Source: Candidatus Methylospira mobilis
GTDB lineage: Bacteria; Pseudomonadota; Gammaproteobacteria; Methylococcales; Methylococcaceae
Reading direction: 5' to 3'
NCBI RefSeq assembly: GCF_009498235.1
Contig: NZ_CP044205.1
Coordinates: 4,093,389-4,157,388, forward strand
Length of the DNA stretch: 64,000 nt
In this document: piece by piece, positions 17,587-26,634 of the stretch
How positions within the stretch are numbered: the stretch's first letter is position 1
How the letters are laid out: each line of letters opens with the position of its first letter
Translations under genes and position numbers: made by a program
Notes under the pieces: model-generated
Database searches by the model: none
The model's input: only the letters and a program-made list of their open reading frames with translations
What the model was told of the DNA's origin: nothing

Positions 17587-18396
17587 CTAATCGACCAGCG
17601 CCGGATCATAAGCATCAAGAATCGTTAGCAGCTGCTGATACGACTCGGAGCCCACGCCGTTCGGCCCTCGAAACGGATTATCCAGGCTGACGATCAGAAA
17701 AATCATCAAACCAATAAAAACCGCAAGCATGCCGGTCAAACAAACATGCGCGCGTCTGTCGCTCATATGAAAAAAGAAGCTCACCACGATAGTGAGCAAA
17801 CCGCCGAAAAAAACCACCACCCACATTTCCAGCGGCAGTCCGCTATCCACCGAATCGACGCGCAGACGATACGCTTCAACCAGCTTGTTGAACGCTTCAA
17901 AAGCGGTCATGTAAACCGCTTTTTCGGCTTCGTTCGCGGGAACGAAACCCAGCATTATCTTGTCTATGCGCGTCATGAACAGCGCCTGTCCTTTAAAACA
18001 CTCATCGCCGTTGTGATGAGCGGGCCAGGCTACATCGACCACATAATGCAAATAGTCCCGCACCTGGGTTTGCAAACGGCTCTTCTGCGGTTCGGGAAAC
18101 CCGCTGATATCGCGATAAAACGCAGCAGCGGCGGCAGCTTCCCGCGATACCAGGTTATCGACATCATCAGCGTTTTGCCATGCGCCCACCGCGATTTGTC
18201 CCAGCAGTAAACCGTAAAACACCCCTACGCCGGAAAAAAAGCCGTTTACCGGTTCATTGGTCTCATGCGACAAACTGAAGCGCCTGTGTATCCAGCTTCT
18301 GCTCAACGCAAAAGCAGTGAGCGAAATGAAAATAAAAAATCCGACCGTCAGAGCTGCCAGCTGCCAATTCGGCAAATCGTAAATCCAGTACATCAA
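17587..18396 (-). CDS. DUF4239 domain membrane protein
   Basis: 269 residues with hydrophobic segments at about 12-32, 50-70, 190-212 and 220-242, and a long soluble part between helices 2 and 3. GVFYGLLLGQIAVGAW near residue 55 and SREAAAAAAFYRDI near 83 are hallmark stretches of DUF4239, a family distantly resembling bestrophin-like channel proteins. No activity is established. The next minus-strand gene upstream (18437-18901) ends 40 bases before this start, so the pair may form an operon. The gap from 17379 to 17586 downstream has no feature I can name. Confidence 0.75.
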   Translation of the reverse strand: MMYWIYDLPNWQLAALTVGFFIFISLTAFALSRSWIHRRFSLSHETNEPVNGFFSGVGVFYGLLLGQIAVGAWQNADDVDNLVSREAAAAAAFYRDISGFPEPQKSRLQTQVRDYLHYVVDVAWPAHHNGDECFKGQALFMTRIDKIMLGFVPANEAEKAVYMTAFEAFNKLVEAYRLRVDSVDSGLPLEMWVVVFFGGLLTIVVSFFFHMSDRRAHVCLTGMLAVFIGLMIFLIVSLDNPFRGPNGVGSESYQQLLTILDAYDPALVD

Positions 18397-18436
18397 CGCT
18401 TGCTGTGGGTAAAGAATCAGTTTATGTCAATACCGG

Positions 18437-18901
18437 CTAAAAGGAACGTCCGGTACGTTCGGAATTTCGCAACGGCGCGGTTTGCCCATTGTTCTTTTTC
18501 GAGGCCTCGCCAAATTCCTTGCTGATCATTTCATCCCAGGAATGATACGGCTTGAACTCGTCGCTGCCGGCGGCAATTTTTTGATTGACTTCCTGCCGCG
18601 CCAGATCGATTATTTCTTCCGGTTTTAGCCCATCCACCGCCTTTACAAACGCGTCCGGACCTTCTTCGTTCTTTAGTTTCTCCAGTACGCCGAAGGCGGT
18701 ATCGAACAAGGTGCGATCATCGGACGGCATGGTGCGCCTTACCTTCAAGGCCGACTTTCTGACCTGTTCCACGGTTGAGCCATCCAGTTCGCGCCCTTCC
18801 TGCATACGCATGAATGCCGGAAAAAAATACGGAATAGCCAGCAACGCCATGACCCAGGCCAGGATTTTTATTTGAGATGTCTTTTGCGGTTGCGCTTTCA
18901 T
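18437..18901 (-). CDS. Hypothetical protein with one N-terminal transmembrane segment
   Basis: 154 residues. A basic N-terminus (MKAQPQKTSQIK) precedes a hydrophobic stretch at about 13-30, giving either a signal anchor or an uncleaved signal. The remainder is charged and helical; residues 95-120 (GLKPEEIIDLARQEVNQKI) look like an amphipathic helix pair. I do not recognise the family. It sits directly upstream of the DUF4239 gene on the same strand and is divergent from the lipoprotein gene only 45 bases away, so the two share a promoter region. Confidence 0.6.
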   Translation of the reverse strand: MKAQPQKTSQIKILAWVMALLAIPYFFPAFMRMQEGRELDGSTVEQVRKSALKVRRTMPSDDRTLFDTAFGVLEKLKNEEGPDAFVKAVDGLKPEEIIDLARQEVNQKIAAGSDEFKPYHSWDEMISKEFGEASKKNNGQTAPLRNSERTGRSF

Positions 18902-18932
18902 TTGTTGTTCTCCCCAGGTTATAGTCAGGTAT

Positions 18933-18938
18933 TATAAT
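18933..18938 (+). promoter_or_regulatory. Probable -10 box of the lipoprotein gene
   Basis: TATAAT lies 9 bases before the first possible ATG (18947). Transcription from it would start at about 18945, so either the mRNA is nearly leaderless or translation starts at the later in-frame ATG 18971. Confidence 0.4.
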
Positions 18939-18946
18939 CATCCGCC

Positions 18947-19405
18947 ATGCAGGATATGCAAACTTCCAACATGCGTTCGAGACTAAGTTCTTCTCCGCCG
19001 GCTCGATCGATCGGTCGCTATCTGCATGCAACAACCTTGTTGCTTGTCAACCTTGCGCTGACGGCATGCCCGCATGACATGGGCATGTTGAAAATGAACG
19101 AGCAGCTCGACGCTTACGGCGCCGCCTTGCGCTGGAGCCGCTACGATCAGGCCCTTGATTCGCTTGCGCCTCCGCTTCGCGCGCAGTACAGGCTGCAAAC
19201 ATTTGGCAATGTACATGTTACGTCGTACAACCCGCTGCACCAGCAGGAAAGCGGCAACGGCTCCATGCTGTCGCAGAAGGTTGAAATCCGCTATTTACTG
19301 GGGAGCGCGGGCGCAGAGAAGTCGCTGATTGATCAGCAGACCTGGTTTTTAGACCAGGAAAAAAACAAGTGGTTCCTGCAGAGCGGCCTGCCAAATTTCA
19401 GGTAG
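18947..19405 (+). CDS. Putative lipoprotein, function unknown
   Basis: 152 residues from ATG 18947; ATG 18956 and 18971 are in frame too, and the last gives a more normal signal length. The signal segment LHATTLLLVNLALTACPHD contains a lipobox (LTAC), so the mature protein would begin with a lipid-modified cysteine. The mature part, about 110 residues, contains MNEQLDAYGAALRWSRYDQA and ends in strands (QTWFLDQEKNKWFLQSGLP), a pattern reminiscent of small NTF2-like periplasmic lipoproteins, but I cannot name the family. rnpB starts about 30 bases after its stop. Confidence 0.65.
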   Translation: MQDMQTSNMRSRLSSSPPARSIGRYLHATTLLLVNLALTACPHDMGMLKMNEQLDAYGAALRWSRYDQALDSLAPPLRAQYRLQTFGNVHVTSYNPLHQQESGNGSMLSQKVEIRYLLGSAGAEKSLIDQQTWFLDQEKNKWFLQSGLPNFR

Positions 19406-19436
19406 CGCAGGAAGCCTGATGCGGTTAGACTGATAA

Positions 19437-19804
19437 TGGAGTTGGCCAAGACAGTCGCTGCCCGCGATTGCGGGGGGAGGAAAGTCCGGGCTCCGCAGGG
19501 TAGAGTGCCAGGTAACGCCTGGGAGGCGCGAGCCTACGGAAAGTGCCACAGAAAAGATACCGCCTTGCAGCCTTCGCGGGCCGGAAGGTAAGGGTGAAAT
19601 GGTGCGGTAAGAGCGCACCGCGCTTCCGGTAACGGAAGCGGCAGGGAAAACCCCACTCGGAGCAAGACCAAATAGGGGAGCAAGGGCTGGTCCCAACATG
19701 TGACCCGCATGGCTCCCGGGTAGGTTGCTTGAGGCGGATGGCGACATACGCCCCAGATGAATGACTGTCCTTGACAGAACCCGGCTTAACGGCTGACTCC
19801 ACTT
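19437..19804 (+). ncRNA. rnpB: RNase P RNA, bacterial type A
   Basis: Catalytic RNA that trims tRNA 5' ends. Conserved blocks occur in the right order and spacing: GACAGTCGCTGCC near 19450, GAGGAAAGTCCGGGCTCC at ~19478-19496, GGTAACGCCTGGGAGG near 19511, GTAAGGGTGAAA near 19588, GGTGCGGTAAGAGCGCACCG (~19601), CAAATAGGGG near 19670, GGTAGGTTGCTTGA near 19720, and ATGAATGACTGTCC followed by GACAGAACCCGGCTT (~19760-19790). The 5' TGGAGT pairs with 3' ACTCCA to form helix P1, which sets the ends to within a few bases. A minus-strand open frame over it is not a gene. Confidence 0.97.
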
Positions 19805-19967
19805 CTTGCCGGTAGCATGGCTTGAACGAAGCCATTGTGTCAGAATGGTAGCCTGCTTGGCGCTACGGACGGCACACGCCAGGATTCAACCCTCGACAGG
19901 AAGAGATTACTCAAAGATGCGCGTTGCCCATTCCACGGCGCACGCCCGAACTTCAAGGTAACAAAAA

Positions 19968-20510
19968 ATGTTCAGACGCAGACAAAAGCCAGCATTTCCC
20001 TCCATGTCCGTTCAACCTGCATCATCCGGAAACGCGCTGCTGTGGCGGATAGTGGGCGCGATACTGGCCATTTCAGCCATCGCCGTGAGCTTCCTGTATT
20101 GGGAACTGATATGGGAACTGCTTTCGGAAGGCGTCATACTCGCGCTGGAAGCGGGAGAAGAAGCGCTGGACACCGTGTACGAGGCTATCGGACTCAATCC
20201 CGCCCTATCTCAAATCGCCACCGCCTATACCGGTTTCGTGCTGGGACTGGTGCTGGTTTACTTTATTGTGCGCAAAACGGTACAGCTGGCCAAAATACTG
20301 CAGAAAAAAATCGCGCTTTATCGCGACGCTTATGGAACGGTCTACAAGCAATGGCAGCACAATAAACAGGAGCGGATTTTAGCCTGGTGGGAGTCGCTGG
20401 ACTGGATGCAGAAAACCGCAGCAATATCCGCACTGCTGCTGATCGGCATCCCGCTCGCCATGTTGGCTTCTTTCCTGCTCGGCGAGCTGGTTACAATGTT
20501 CATTGCCTAG
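19968..20510 (+). CDS. Membrane protein of unknown function, family A copy 1
   Basis: 180 residues. Two or three hydrophobic segments: ~27-50 (LLWRIVGAILAISAIAVSF), ~85-108 (AYTGFVLGLVLVYFIV) and ~150-178 at the C-terminus. Between helices 1 and 2 lies an acidic helix, LEAGEEALDTVYEAIGLNP. A basic loop, VRKTVQLAKILQKKIALYRD, precedes WWESLDWMQKTAAIS. The same architecture and several shared positions appear in the gene at 26635 (LETLEMILDVLYE, then WWPTLNWQQKVAHIA), so the two are probably distant paralogues. Function is not known. It lies about 160 bases after rnpB and ends at a bidirectional hairpin. Confidence 0.65.
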   Translation: MFRRRQKPAFPSMSVQPASSGNALLWRIVGAILAISAIAVSFLYWELIWELLSEGVILALEAGEEALDTVYEAIGLNPALSQIATAYTGFVLGLVLVYFIVRKTVQLAKILQKKIALYRDAYGTVYKQWQHNKQERILAWWESLDWMQKTAAISALLLIGIPLAMLASFLLGELVTMFIA

Positions 20511-20547
20511 CGAGAGCGTTACCGTGCAAATCGCATAGCGAATACCA

Positions 20548-20576
20548 CCCAGCCTCTCCCGTCGAGAGAGGCTGGG
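20548..20576. terminator. Bidirectional hairpin terminator between convergent genes
   Basis: CCCAGCCTCTC and GAGAGGCTGGG form a perfect 11-base stem around a short loop. It lies between the plus-strand membrane protein gene and the minus-strand carbonic anhydrase gene. The T run is poor, so it could act partly as a transcript stabiliser. Confidence 0.55.
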
Positions 20577-20640
20577 TGAGGGAAACCACTCATGGCGCAA
20601 GCGTTTGCATGATAGAAGGCGACGCTTGCACCATGAGCGG

Positions 20641-21204
20641 TCAGGCCTGCGGAGCGTAAATCCAACCCGGCTCCCAATTCGCCAGACACTCGTTTTTGAG
20701 CGCCACGTAATGACTGGCGGAATAGCGCAGAAACTGTTTTTCTTCCTCGCCAAGCGGCCTGATGCGCTTGGCTGGCAAGCCGACGTAAAGGTAACCGGAC
20801 TCCAGACGCTTGCCGGGCGCCACCAGACTTCCGGCCCCCAGCATCACATACTCTTCAATTACCGCGCCGTCCATGACGATGGAACCGATACCGATCAGGC
20901 AATGATCGCCAACCGTACAGCCATGCAGCACCGCGCGATGTCCCACCGTCACATTGCGGCCTATGATTAACGGAAAACCCGAGGGAGCCGCTTCGTGAGC
21001 ATGGGTCACATGCAGCACCGCGCCGTCCTGAATATTGCTGCCGGAACCGATGGCAATGGAATTGACATCGCCGCGCACCACCGCCGCCGGCCAGATGGAT
21101 ACATCGTCCGCCAATTGCACCGAGCCGATCACCACCGCGTCGGCATCGATATAAACGCCCGCGCCAACTGACGGACTATCACCCTGCCAGCTCCGGATAG
21201 TCAT
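20641..21204 (-). CDS. Gamma carbonic anhydrase family protein (YrdA/CaiE-like hexapeptide protein)
   Basis: 187 residues of left-handed beta-helix repeats, seen as I/V at every sixth residue from about 10 to 150. Candidate zinc histidines are in VLHVTHAHEAAP (about 64-75) and NVTVGHRAVLHGC (about 85-97), matching the three-His pattern of the family. QDGAVLHVT and GIGSIVMDGAVIEEY are typical. Members bind zinc as trimers; many have weak or untested carbonic anhydrase activity. The start codon lies immediately next to the hisE stop, so it is the last gene of the his operon in this genome. The metabolic link is only positional. Confidence 0.88.
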   Translation of the reverse strand: MTIRSWQGDSPSVGAGVYIDADAVVIGSVQLADDVSIWPAAVVRGDVNSIAIGSGSNIQDGAVLHVTHAHEAAPSGFPLIIGRNVTVGHRAVLHGCTVGDHCLIGIGSIVMDGAVIEEYVMLGAGSLVAPGKRLESGYLYVGLPAKRIRPLGEEEKQFLRYSASHYVALKNECLANWEPGWIYAPQA

Positions 21205-21528
21205 CTAGTCTTCGCGCCGCGATGCTTTTTCTTCCAGGCCGGAAACCCCGAAGCGCCGTTCCAGCTCCTTCAGTACGTCCATCGGCCCCAAATCCTGATA
21301 CGCCAGCAGCACCATGCAATGGAACCAGAGATCGGCCATTTCGTATACGATCTGCTCGGGATCGCCACCTTTTGCGGCGAGCACGGTTTCGGTGGCTTCC
21401 TCGCCGATTTTTTTCAGGATGGCGTCGATACCCTTGGTGTACAGCTTCGCAACATAGGATTGATCCGGCGTCTGCGGTTTACGCGCCTCGAGCGCGTCGG
21501 CCAGCTTGAATAAAATATTTGCAGTCAT
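21205..21528 (-). CDS. hisE: Phosphoribosyl-ATP diphosphatase
   Basis: Second step of histidine synthesis: PR-ATP to PR-AMP plus diphosphate. From ATG 21528 it is 107 residues, the normal size. Motifs are [29 protein letters not shown] (about 24-43), [14 protein letters not shown] with metal-binding glutamates, and [14 protein letters not shown]. The start overlaps the hisI stop by one base (TGATG), the classic coupled arrangement, which is why I prefer it to an upstream start inside hisI. Confidence 0.95.
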   Translation of the reverse strand: MTANILFKLADALEARKPQTPDQSYVAKLYTKGIDAILKKIGEEATETVLAAKGGDPEQIVYEMADLWFHCMVLLAYQDLGPMDVLKELERRFGVSGLEEKASRRED

Positions 21529-21911
21529 CAGTAAATGATCTCCGGTTCTTTCAAAACAGGCTCCACAGTTTCCCATGCGCCGTTATTCAGCGCGCGGTAA
21601 AAACAGTGATGGCGTCCGGTATGGCAGGCAATGCCGCCCTCCTGTTCAACTTCGAGCAAAATGACATCGCCATCGCAATCCAGGCGCATGTTGATCACCT
21701 TTTGGCTATGCCCGGACGTTTCGCCCTTACGCCATAATTTCCGGCGCGAACGCGACCAGTACACGGCGTATCCCTCTTCGACCGTCAGCGCCATTGATTC
21801 CCGGTTCATCCAGGCCATCATCAACACCTGACCGCTGCCCGCTTCCTGGGCGATTACCGGCACCAGCCCGTCGGAAGTCCAACTGATTTCATCCAGCCAG
21901 GATTTATTCAT
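21528..21911 (-). CDS. hisI: Phosphoribosyl-AMP cyclohydrolase
   Basis: Third step of histidine synthesis, opening the adenine ring of PR-AMP. 127 residues, stand-alone form, not fused to hisE. Motifs are [12 protein letters not shown] (about 29-40), [18 protein letters not shown] (about 51-68) and the metal-binding [20 protein letters not shown] followed by [10 protein letters not shown]. Cys residues for zinc are at ~79, 95 and 102. It overlaps hisF and hisE by one base on each side. Confidence 0.96.
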   Translation of the reverse strand: MNKSWLDEISWTSDGLVPVIAQEAGSGQVLMMAWMNRESMALTVEEGYAVYWSRSRRKLWRKGETSGHSQKVINMRLDCDGDVILLEVEQEGGIACHTGRHHCFYRALNNGAWETVEPVLKEPEIIY

Positions 21912-22675
21912 TATAGACGCACCGGAATATTTTGAGCGGCCATGAATTCCTTGGCTTGTCGAATGGTGTATTCGCCGAAATGGAAAATACTGGCCGCCAG
22001 CACCGCATCGGCCTTGCCGTCTATCACGCCGTCGGCAAGATGCTGCAGATTGCCGACGCCGCCGGAGGCAATGACCGGCACCGGCACCGCATCGCTGATT
22101 GCACGCGTCAGCGCCAGATCGAAACCGCTCTTGGTGCCGTCGCGATCCATGCTGGTCAGCAGGATTTCGCCTGCGCCGTAATCAGCCATCCTGCGCGCCC
22201 ATTCAATGGCGTCGAGACCGGTGGGCTTACGCCCCCCATGGGTAAAAATCTCCCAATGTTGCGGCGCGGCGCTCACCTTTTTCGCATCGATCGCAACGAC
22301 GATGCACTGCGAACCGAATTTTTCCGCCGCCTCACGCACGAACTCCGGGTTAAATACCGCCGCAGTATTAATGCTGACCTTGTCGGCCCCTGCATTCAAC
22401 ATGCGGCGTATGTCATCCAGCGTGCGTATGCCGCCGCCGACCGTCAGCGGAATGAACACCTGACCGGCGACCTGTTCGACCACATGCGCCATCGTTTCGC
22501 GATCGTCGGAGCTGGCGGTTATATCGAGAAATGTCAGTTCGTCCGCACCTTCCGCGTCATAACGGCGCGCCACTTCAACCGGATCGCCGGCGTCGCGGAT
22601 ATCGACAAAACGCACACCCTTGACAACACGGCCGTTATCGACGTCCAGACACGGAATAATCCGATTCGCCAGCAT
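21911..22675 (-). CDS. hisF: Imidazole glycerol phosphate synthase, cyclase subunit
   Basis: Works with HisH to form imidazole glycerol phosphate and AICAR. From ATG 22675 it has 254 residues, the standard length. The catalytic Asp11 sits in [19 protein letters not shown], and the second catalytic Asp is in VVAIDAKKV near residue 130. Phosphate-binding loops are [14 protein letters not shown] (about 78-91) and [10 protein letters not shown] (about 220-229). An alternative upstream start would overlap hisA heavily and is unlikely. There is a one-base gap to the hisA stop. Confidence 0.97.
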   Translation of the reverse strand: MLANRIIPCLDVDNGRVVKGVRFVDIRDAGDPVEVARRYDAEGADELTFLDITASSDDRETMAHVVEQVAGQVFIPLTVGGGIRTLDDIRRMLNAGADKVSINTAAVFNPEFVREAAEKFGSQCIVVAIDAKKVSAAPQHWEIFTHGGRKPTGLDAIEWARRMADYGAGEILLTSMDRDGTKSGFDLALTRAISDAVPVPVIASGGVGNLQHLADGVIDGKADAVLAASIFHFGEYTIRQAKEFMAAQNIPVRL

Positions 22676-22676
22676 C

Positions 22677-23408
22677 TTACAGCGATTCCGCCAGTTTGAG
22701 TCCTTCGGCGAAATCCAGCGTGCCTTCATAAAGCGCGCGCCCGGTGATGGCGCCCATCACGCCGTCGCCGACTATGGCCCCGAGCGCGCGAATATCGTCC
22801 AGGTTGGTAATACCGCCGGAAGCAATGACCGGAATATGTATCGCGCGCGCCAGCCGCGCCGTCGCTTCGATATTGACCCCGCTCATCATGCCGTCGCGGC
22901 TGATATCGGTATAAACGATGGCCTCGACGCCATCCGCTTCGAATTTTTGCGCGAGGTCGATGACATCGTGATGAGACAGCTTCGACCAGCCGTCGATCGC
23001 TACCTTACCGTCTTTCGCGTCCAGACCGATAATGATGTGGTTGGGGAATTCGGCGGCGATATCGCTGACAAAATGCGGCGCGCTGACCGCCTTGGTGCCG
23101 ATGATGACGAAATCGACGCCGGCATTGAGATAGCCCTGTATGGTGTCTTCATCACGGATGCCGCCGCCCACCTGGATCTGTACGTCAGGGTAGGTTTCGC
23201 GAATGGCGTGAATAACGTCGCCGTTACGCGGCACGCCGGCGAAAGCGCCGTCCAGATCGACCAGATGCAAACGCTTTGCGCCCTCCGCGATCCACCGCCC
23301 CGCGACCTGGACAGGATCATCGGAAAAAACCGTGTCGTCTTCCATGCGCCCTTGCCGTAACCGGACACATTTCCCGTCCTTGAGATCGATAGCCGGAATT
23401 AAAAGCAT
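22677..23408 (-). CDS. hisA: ProFAR isomerase
   Basis: Isomerises the aminoaldose ProFAR to the ketose PRFAR by an Amadori rearrangement; TIM-barrel enzyme. 243 residues. Catalytic Asp8 is in [16 protein letters not shown], and the second Asp is in [12 protein letters not shown] near 172. Phosphate loops are [12 protein letters not shown] (about 80-91) and [13 protein letters not shown] (about 196-208). It lies between hisH (61-base gap) and hisF (1-base gap), all on the minus strand. Confidence 0.97.
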   Translation of the reverse strand: MLLIPAIDLKDGKCVRLRQGRMEDDTVFSDDPVQVAGRWIAEGAKRLHLVDLDGAFAGVPRNGDVIHAIRETYPDVQIQVGGGIRDEDTIQGYLNAGVDFVIIGTKAVSAPHFVSDIAAEFPNHIIIGLDAKDGKVAIDGWSKLSHHDVIDLAQKFEADGVEAIVYTDISRDGMMSGVNIEATARLARAIHIPVIASGGITNLDDIRALGAIVGDGVMGAITGRALYEGTLDFAEGLKLAESL

Positions 23409-23469
23409 GTCAGATTCCTCGTCATCACTATAAGTCTATTAATTGTCTATGCCTGTACCCTGCGTCGCG

Positions 23470-24108
23470 TCAGGGCGCCCATGTAAGAAAATTGGACAAT
23501 AACCTCAAACCTGCCGCCTGGCTTTTTTCCGGGTGAAACTGAACCGCAAACATATTCCCGGATAAAACCGCCGCCGTAAACGGCTCCGGATAATCGCTGC
23601 TTGCCGCCTGTACGGACGCCTGCGCAGGTTGAACATAATAACTGTGCACAAAATAAAACCAGGTTTCCTGGGCAATGCCGTTCCACAACGGATGCGCGAA
23701 CGACTGATGCAGGCGGTTCCAGCCCATGTGCGGAATTTTCAGCTTGTTGCCGGAATGATCCTGCAATCCTTCGGGAAACCGCGCCACCTTGCCTGATATC
23801 AATCCAAGGCCGCGCGTACCGCCGTTTTCCTCGCTTTCATCCAGCAAGGCCTGCATGCCGAGACAGATCCCCAGCAGCGGTTTATTTTTCGCGGCTTCGG
23901 CAATAACGCCGTCAAGCGCTCGTTCGCGTACCGCGGCCATACAATCGCGCATCGCGCCGACGCCGGGAAACACCACGCGATCCGCGGCGAGAATTACGGA
24001 AGGATCGGAACTGACTTGCACATGGGTCGCGGAGTCCGCGCATTGAACAGCCTTGGCGATGGAGTGCAGATTACCCATTCCGTAATCGATAATGGCGACC
24101 GAGGACAT
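23470..24108 (-). CDS. hisH: Imidazole glycerol phosphate synthase, glutamine amidotransferase subunit
   Basis: Supplies ammonia from glutamine to HisF. 212 residues, class I amidotransferase. The catalytic cysteine is in LLGICLGMQALLDESEENGG near 80-99, and the His-Glu pair is in FAVQFHPEKSQ near 189-199. The N-terminus VAIIDYGMGNLHS is typical. Between it and hisB lie about 150 bases containing one half of a repeat (near 24167), so hisH may also have its own promoter. Confidence 0.97.
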   Translation of the reverse strand: MSSVAIIDYGMGNLHSIAKAVQCADSATHVQVSSDPSVILAADRVVFPGVGAMRDCMAAVRERALDGVIAEAAKNKPLLGICLGMQALLDESEENGGTRGLGLISGKVARFPEGLQDHSGNKLKIPHMGWNRLHQSFAHPLWNGIAQETWFYFVHSYYVQPAQASVQAASSDYPEPFTAAVLSGNMFAVQFHPEKSQAAGLRLLSNFLTWAP

Positions 24109-24166
24109 AGAAAGACCGATTTAGAATAGGAAGGCGTTGGCGATGGGATCAGGATTGTCCATTTTA

Positions 24167-24187
24167 TAAGGAAGCGCTGATTAATTC
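24167..24187. repeat. Half copy of the GGAAACACTGATT repeat
   Basis: TAAGGAAGCGCTGATTAATT matches one terminal arm of the inverted-repeat elements at 41832 and 49491. No facing arm was found nearby, so this is either a decayed element or an independent short repeat. It lies in the hisB-hisH gap. Confidence 0.4.
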
Positions 24188-24261
24188 AAAACAAACTCAT
24201 TACAAATACAAAAAAGCCGTATCAGTACATGCGCGCAAGCAAAACTCCGCACCCCCTGCCA

Positions 24262-24852
24262 CTAAAGCACGCCCTTGGTCGAAGGAAGCGTATCGAGCCG
24301 GCGCGGATCGAATTCAAGCGCTGCGCGCAACGCGCGACCGAAGGCCTTGAACACCGTTTCGGCGATATGATGCGCGTTTACACCCTTAAGATTATCGATA
24401 TGCAGGGTAACGCGGGCGTGATTGACAAACCCCCTGAAAAACTCGTTCAGCAAATCCACGTCGAAACTGCCGATCAGCGAGCGCGGAAAAATCACGCCGT
24501 ATTCCAGTCCGGGGCGGCCTGAAAAGTCCACCACGACACGCGACAACGCTTCGTCCAACGGAACGTAAGCGGAACCGTAACGCTGGATACCCTTCAGACT
24601 GCCTGCGGCGGCGGCAACAGCCTGCCCGAACGCGATGCCGACATCTTCGACGGTATGATGGGCATCTATGTGCAAATCGCCGCTGGCCCGGATATCCAGA
24701 TCGATCAAACCGTGCCGCGCAATCTGGTCGAGCATGTGATCCAGAAATCCTACGCCGGTATCCAAATTGGACAGACCGCTGCCGTCCAGGTTCAAACTGA
24801 CGCAAATCTGCGTTTCCAGGGTGTTGCGTTCTATGCTGGCTTTTCGGTCCAT
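24262..24852 (-). CDS. hisB: Imidazoleglycerol-phosphate dehydratase
   Basis: Dehydrates imidazole glycerol phosphate to imidazole acetol phosphate. Monofunctional form of 196 residues from ATG 24852 ([15 protein letters not shown]); ATG 24870 would add six residues and cannot be excluded. The paired metal-binding histidine motifs are intact: [18 protein letters not shown] near 65-82 and [18 protein letters not shown] near 160-177. [16 protein letters not shown] (about 33-48) is also diagnostic. It is the first his gene of this cluster; hisG, hisD and hisC are not in the window. Confidence 0.96.
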   Translation of the reverse strand: MDRKASIERNTLETQICVSLNLDGSGLSNLDTGVGFLDHMLDQIARHGLIDLDIRASGDLHIDAHHTVEDVGIAFGQAVAAAAGSLKGIQRYGSAYVPLDEALSRVVVDFSGRPGLEYGVIFPRSLIGSFDVDLLNEFFRGFVNHARVTLHIDNLKGVNAHHIAETVFKAFGRALRAALEFDPRRLDTLPSTKGVL

Positions 24853-24953
24853 TATCGGTATTGTTCGCATGAAGTTTAGGTGTTAAAAGAAAACATTATC
24901 ATAAAACCAGGCGTCAAATAGATAAACCCTCAAACCGCGTGACCGAATCCCGT

Positions 24954-24959
24954 TATAAT
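24954..24959 (+). promoter_or_regulatory. Probable -10 box of argG
   Basis: TATAAT, 33 bases before the argG ATG, in the intergenic gap between divergent hisB and argG. No clear -35 and no certain ArgR box were recognised. Confidence 0.4.
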
Positions 24960-24992
24960 ATCCCCATTTTCCAATCATAAACACCTGCACCC

Positions 24993-26219
24993 ATGTCGAA
25001 GCAATCCATCAAAAAAGTGGCCCTCGCCTATTCAGGCGGTCTTGATACATCGGTTATCCTCAAATGGCTGGAAGAAATCTACCAATGCGAGGTTGTCACC
25101 TTTACCGCCGACATCGGTCAAGGCGAAGAAGTCGAGCCCGCGCGCGCCAAGGCGCAGGCGATGGGCATCCGCGAAATTTACATCGACGACCTGACCGAAG
25201 AATTCGCGCGCGATTTCGTATTTCCGATGTTTCGCGCCAATGCCATCTACGAAGGCGAATACCTGCTGGGCACTTCGATCGCGCGTCCGCTGATCGCCAA
25301 GCGCCTGATCGAAATCGCCAACGAAACCGGCGCCGACGCGATATCGCACGGCGCCACCGGCAAGGGCAACGATCAGGTGCGCTTCGAACTGGGCGCCTAT
25401 GCGCTGCGACCCGACATCCGGGTCATTGCGCCCTGGAGAGAGTGGGATCTGACCTCGCGCGAAACCCTGCTGGCCTATGCCGAAAAGCACGGTATTCCTA
25501 TCGAAATGAAACGCGGCAAGGCGTCGCCCTACTCCATGGACGCCAATTTGCTGCACATTTCCTACGAAGGCGGCGGGCTTGAAAATCCGTGGTGGGAGCC
25601 GGAGGAGGACATGTGGCGCTGGTCGGTTTCCCCGGAAAATGCCCCGGACAAACCGCTTTACATCGAATTAAGCTACGAAAACGGCGATATCGTTGCGCTG
25701 GACGGCGAACGCCTGTCTCCGGCGCAAGTACTCAGGCGTTTGAACCAGCTCGGCGGCAGCAACGGCATCGGCCGGCTCGATATCGTCGAAAACCGTTATG
25801 TCGGCATGAAGTCGCGCGGCTGCTACGAAACGCCCGGCGGCACGCTGATGCTGAAAGCGCACCGCGCCATCGAGTCCATCACCCTCGACCGCGAAGTCGC
25901 GCACTTGAAGGACGAACTGATGCCGCGCTATGCCAGCCTGATCTATAACGGCTACTGGTGGAGCCCGGAAAGAAAACTGTTGCAGCAGATGATCGACGCT
26001 TCGCAAGCCACGGTAAACGGCGAAGTTCGCTTGAAACTCTACAAGGGCGGCGTCAGCGTGGTCGGACGCAAATCGGAACGCAACAGCCTGTTCGACGCCA
26101 CCATCGCCACTTTCGAAGACGATCAGGGCGCTTACGATCAGCGCGACGCGGAGGGCTTCATCAAGCTCAATGCGTTGCGCATGCGTATCGCGGGTAGAAA
26201 GGGAATCAGTTTTATTTAG
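24993..26219 (+). CDS. argG: Argininosuccinate synthase
   Basis: Condenses citrulline and aspartate with ATP, the penultimate step of arginine synthesis. 408 residues, normal for the short (type 1) form. The ATP-binding loop is [18 protein letters not shown] near 9-26. [19 protein letters not shown] (about 88-106), [16 protein letters not shown] (about 117-132) and the [12 protein letters not shown] stretch are family signatures. It is divergent from the his operon and apparently monocistronic. Confidence 0.98.
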   Translation: MSKQSIKKVALAYSGGLDTSVILKWLEEIYQCEVVTFTADIGQGEEVEPARAKAQAMGIREIYIDDLTEEFARDFVFPMFRANAIYEGEYLLGTSIARPLIAKRLIEIANETGADAISHGATGKGNDQVRFELGAYALRPDIRVIAPWREWDLTSRETLLAYAEKHGIPIEMKRGKASPYSMDANLLHISYEGGGLENPWWEPEEDMWRWSVSPENAPDKPLYIELSYENGDIVALDGERLSPAQVLRRLNQLGGSNGIGRLDIVENRYVGMKSRGCYETPGGTLMLKAHRAIESITLDREVAHLKDELMPRYASLIYNGYWWSPERKLLQQMIDASQATVNGEVRLKLYKGGVSVVGRKSERNSLFDATIATFEDDQGAYDQRDAEGFIKLNALRMRIAGRKGISFI

Positions 26220-26405
26220 AAAACAGGCAGCAATTCTGAGGCTAGTTGAAAGTTCACGACCGGAGTAGCCGGAAGCGGAGTAAACCAGCCGGGACACACC
26301 GTGAATCCACCCCTTCGGTCATTCTCCGGACAGGACAGGCAGTGGAGGTTCGTCTGGCTCAACCCGCTTCCTCTCCACAGAAGTGGCTGAAATGAAACTA
26401 TCTCT

Positions 26406-26465
26406 TGTGGGAGCGGGCTTTAGCCCGCGATCAGTCTCTTTCGCGGGCTACAGCCCGCTCCTGCA
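26406..26465. repeat. REP-like palindromic repeat pair
   Basis: GAGCGGGCTTTAGCCCGCG and its inverted partner CGCGGGCTACAGCCCGCTC face each other across about 12 bases. A related unit lies at 49301-49362. Both are intergenic. The surrounding gap (26220-26634) has no gene. Confidence 0.65.
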
Positions 26466-26634
26466 GTGATATGCAACGGCATCTGAGTAGTTGCGTAATT
26501 TATTGATTAACCAACGTAGCCCGGACGAAGCTTCAGCAAATTCCGGATGACGGGGAGTTGTGCACATCCCGCATACGCATGCTCCATGCGGGCTACAACA
26601 TTCCAGAGGCGACGCGAAAGCCGCCCGGATCAAT

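Noticed and set aside
19349..19835. Minus-strand open frames of 130-136 codons
   Set aside because: They lie over the RNase P RNA gene; the conserved RNA blocks explain the sequence and the peptides match nothing.
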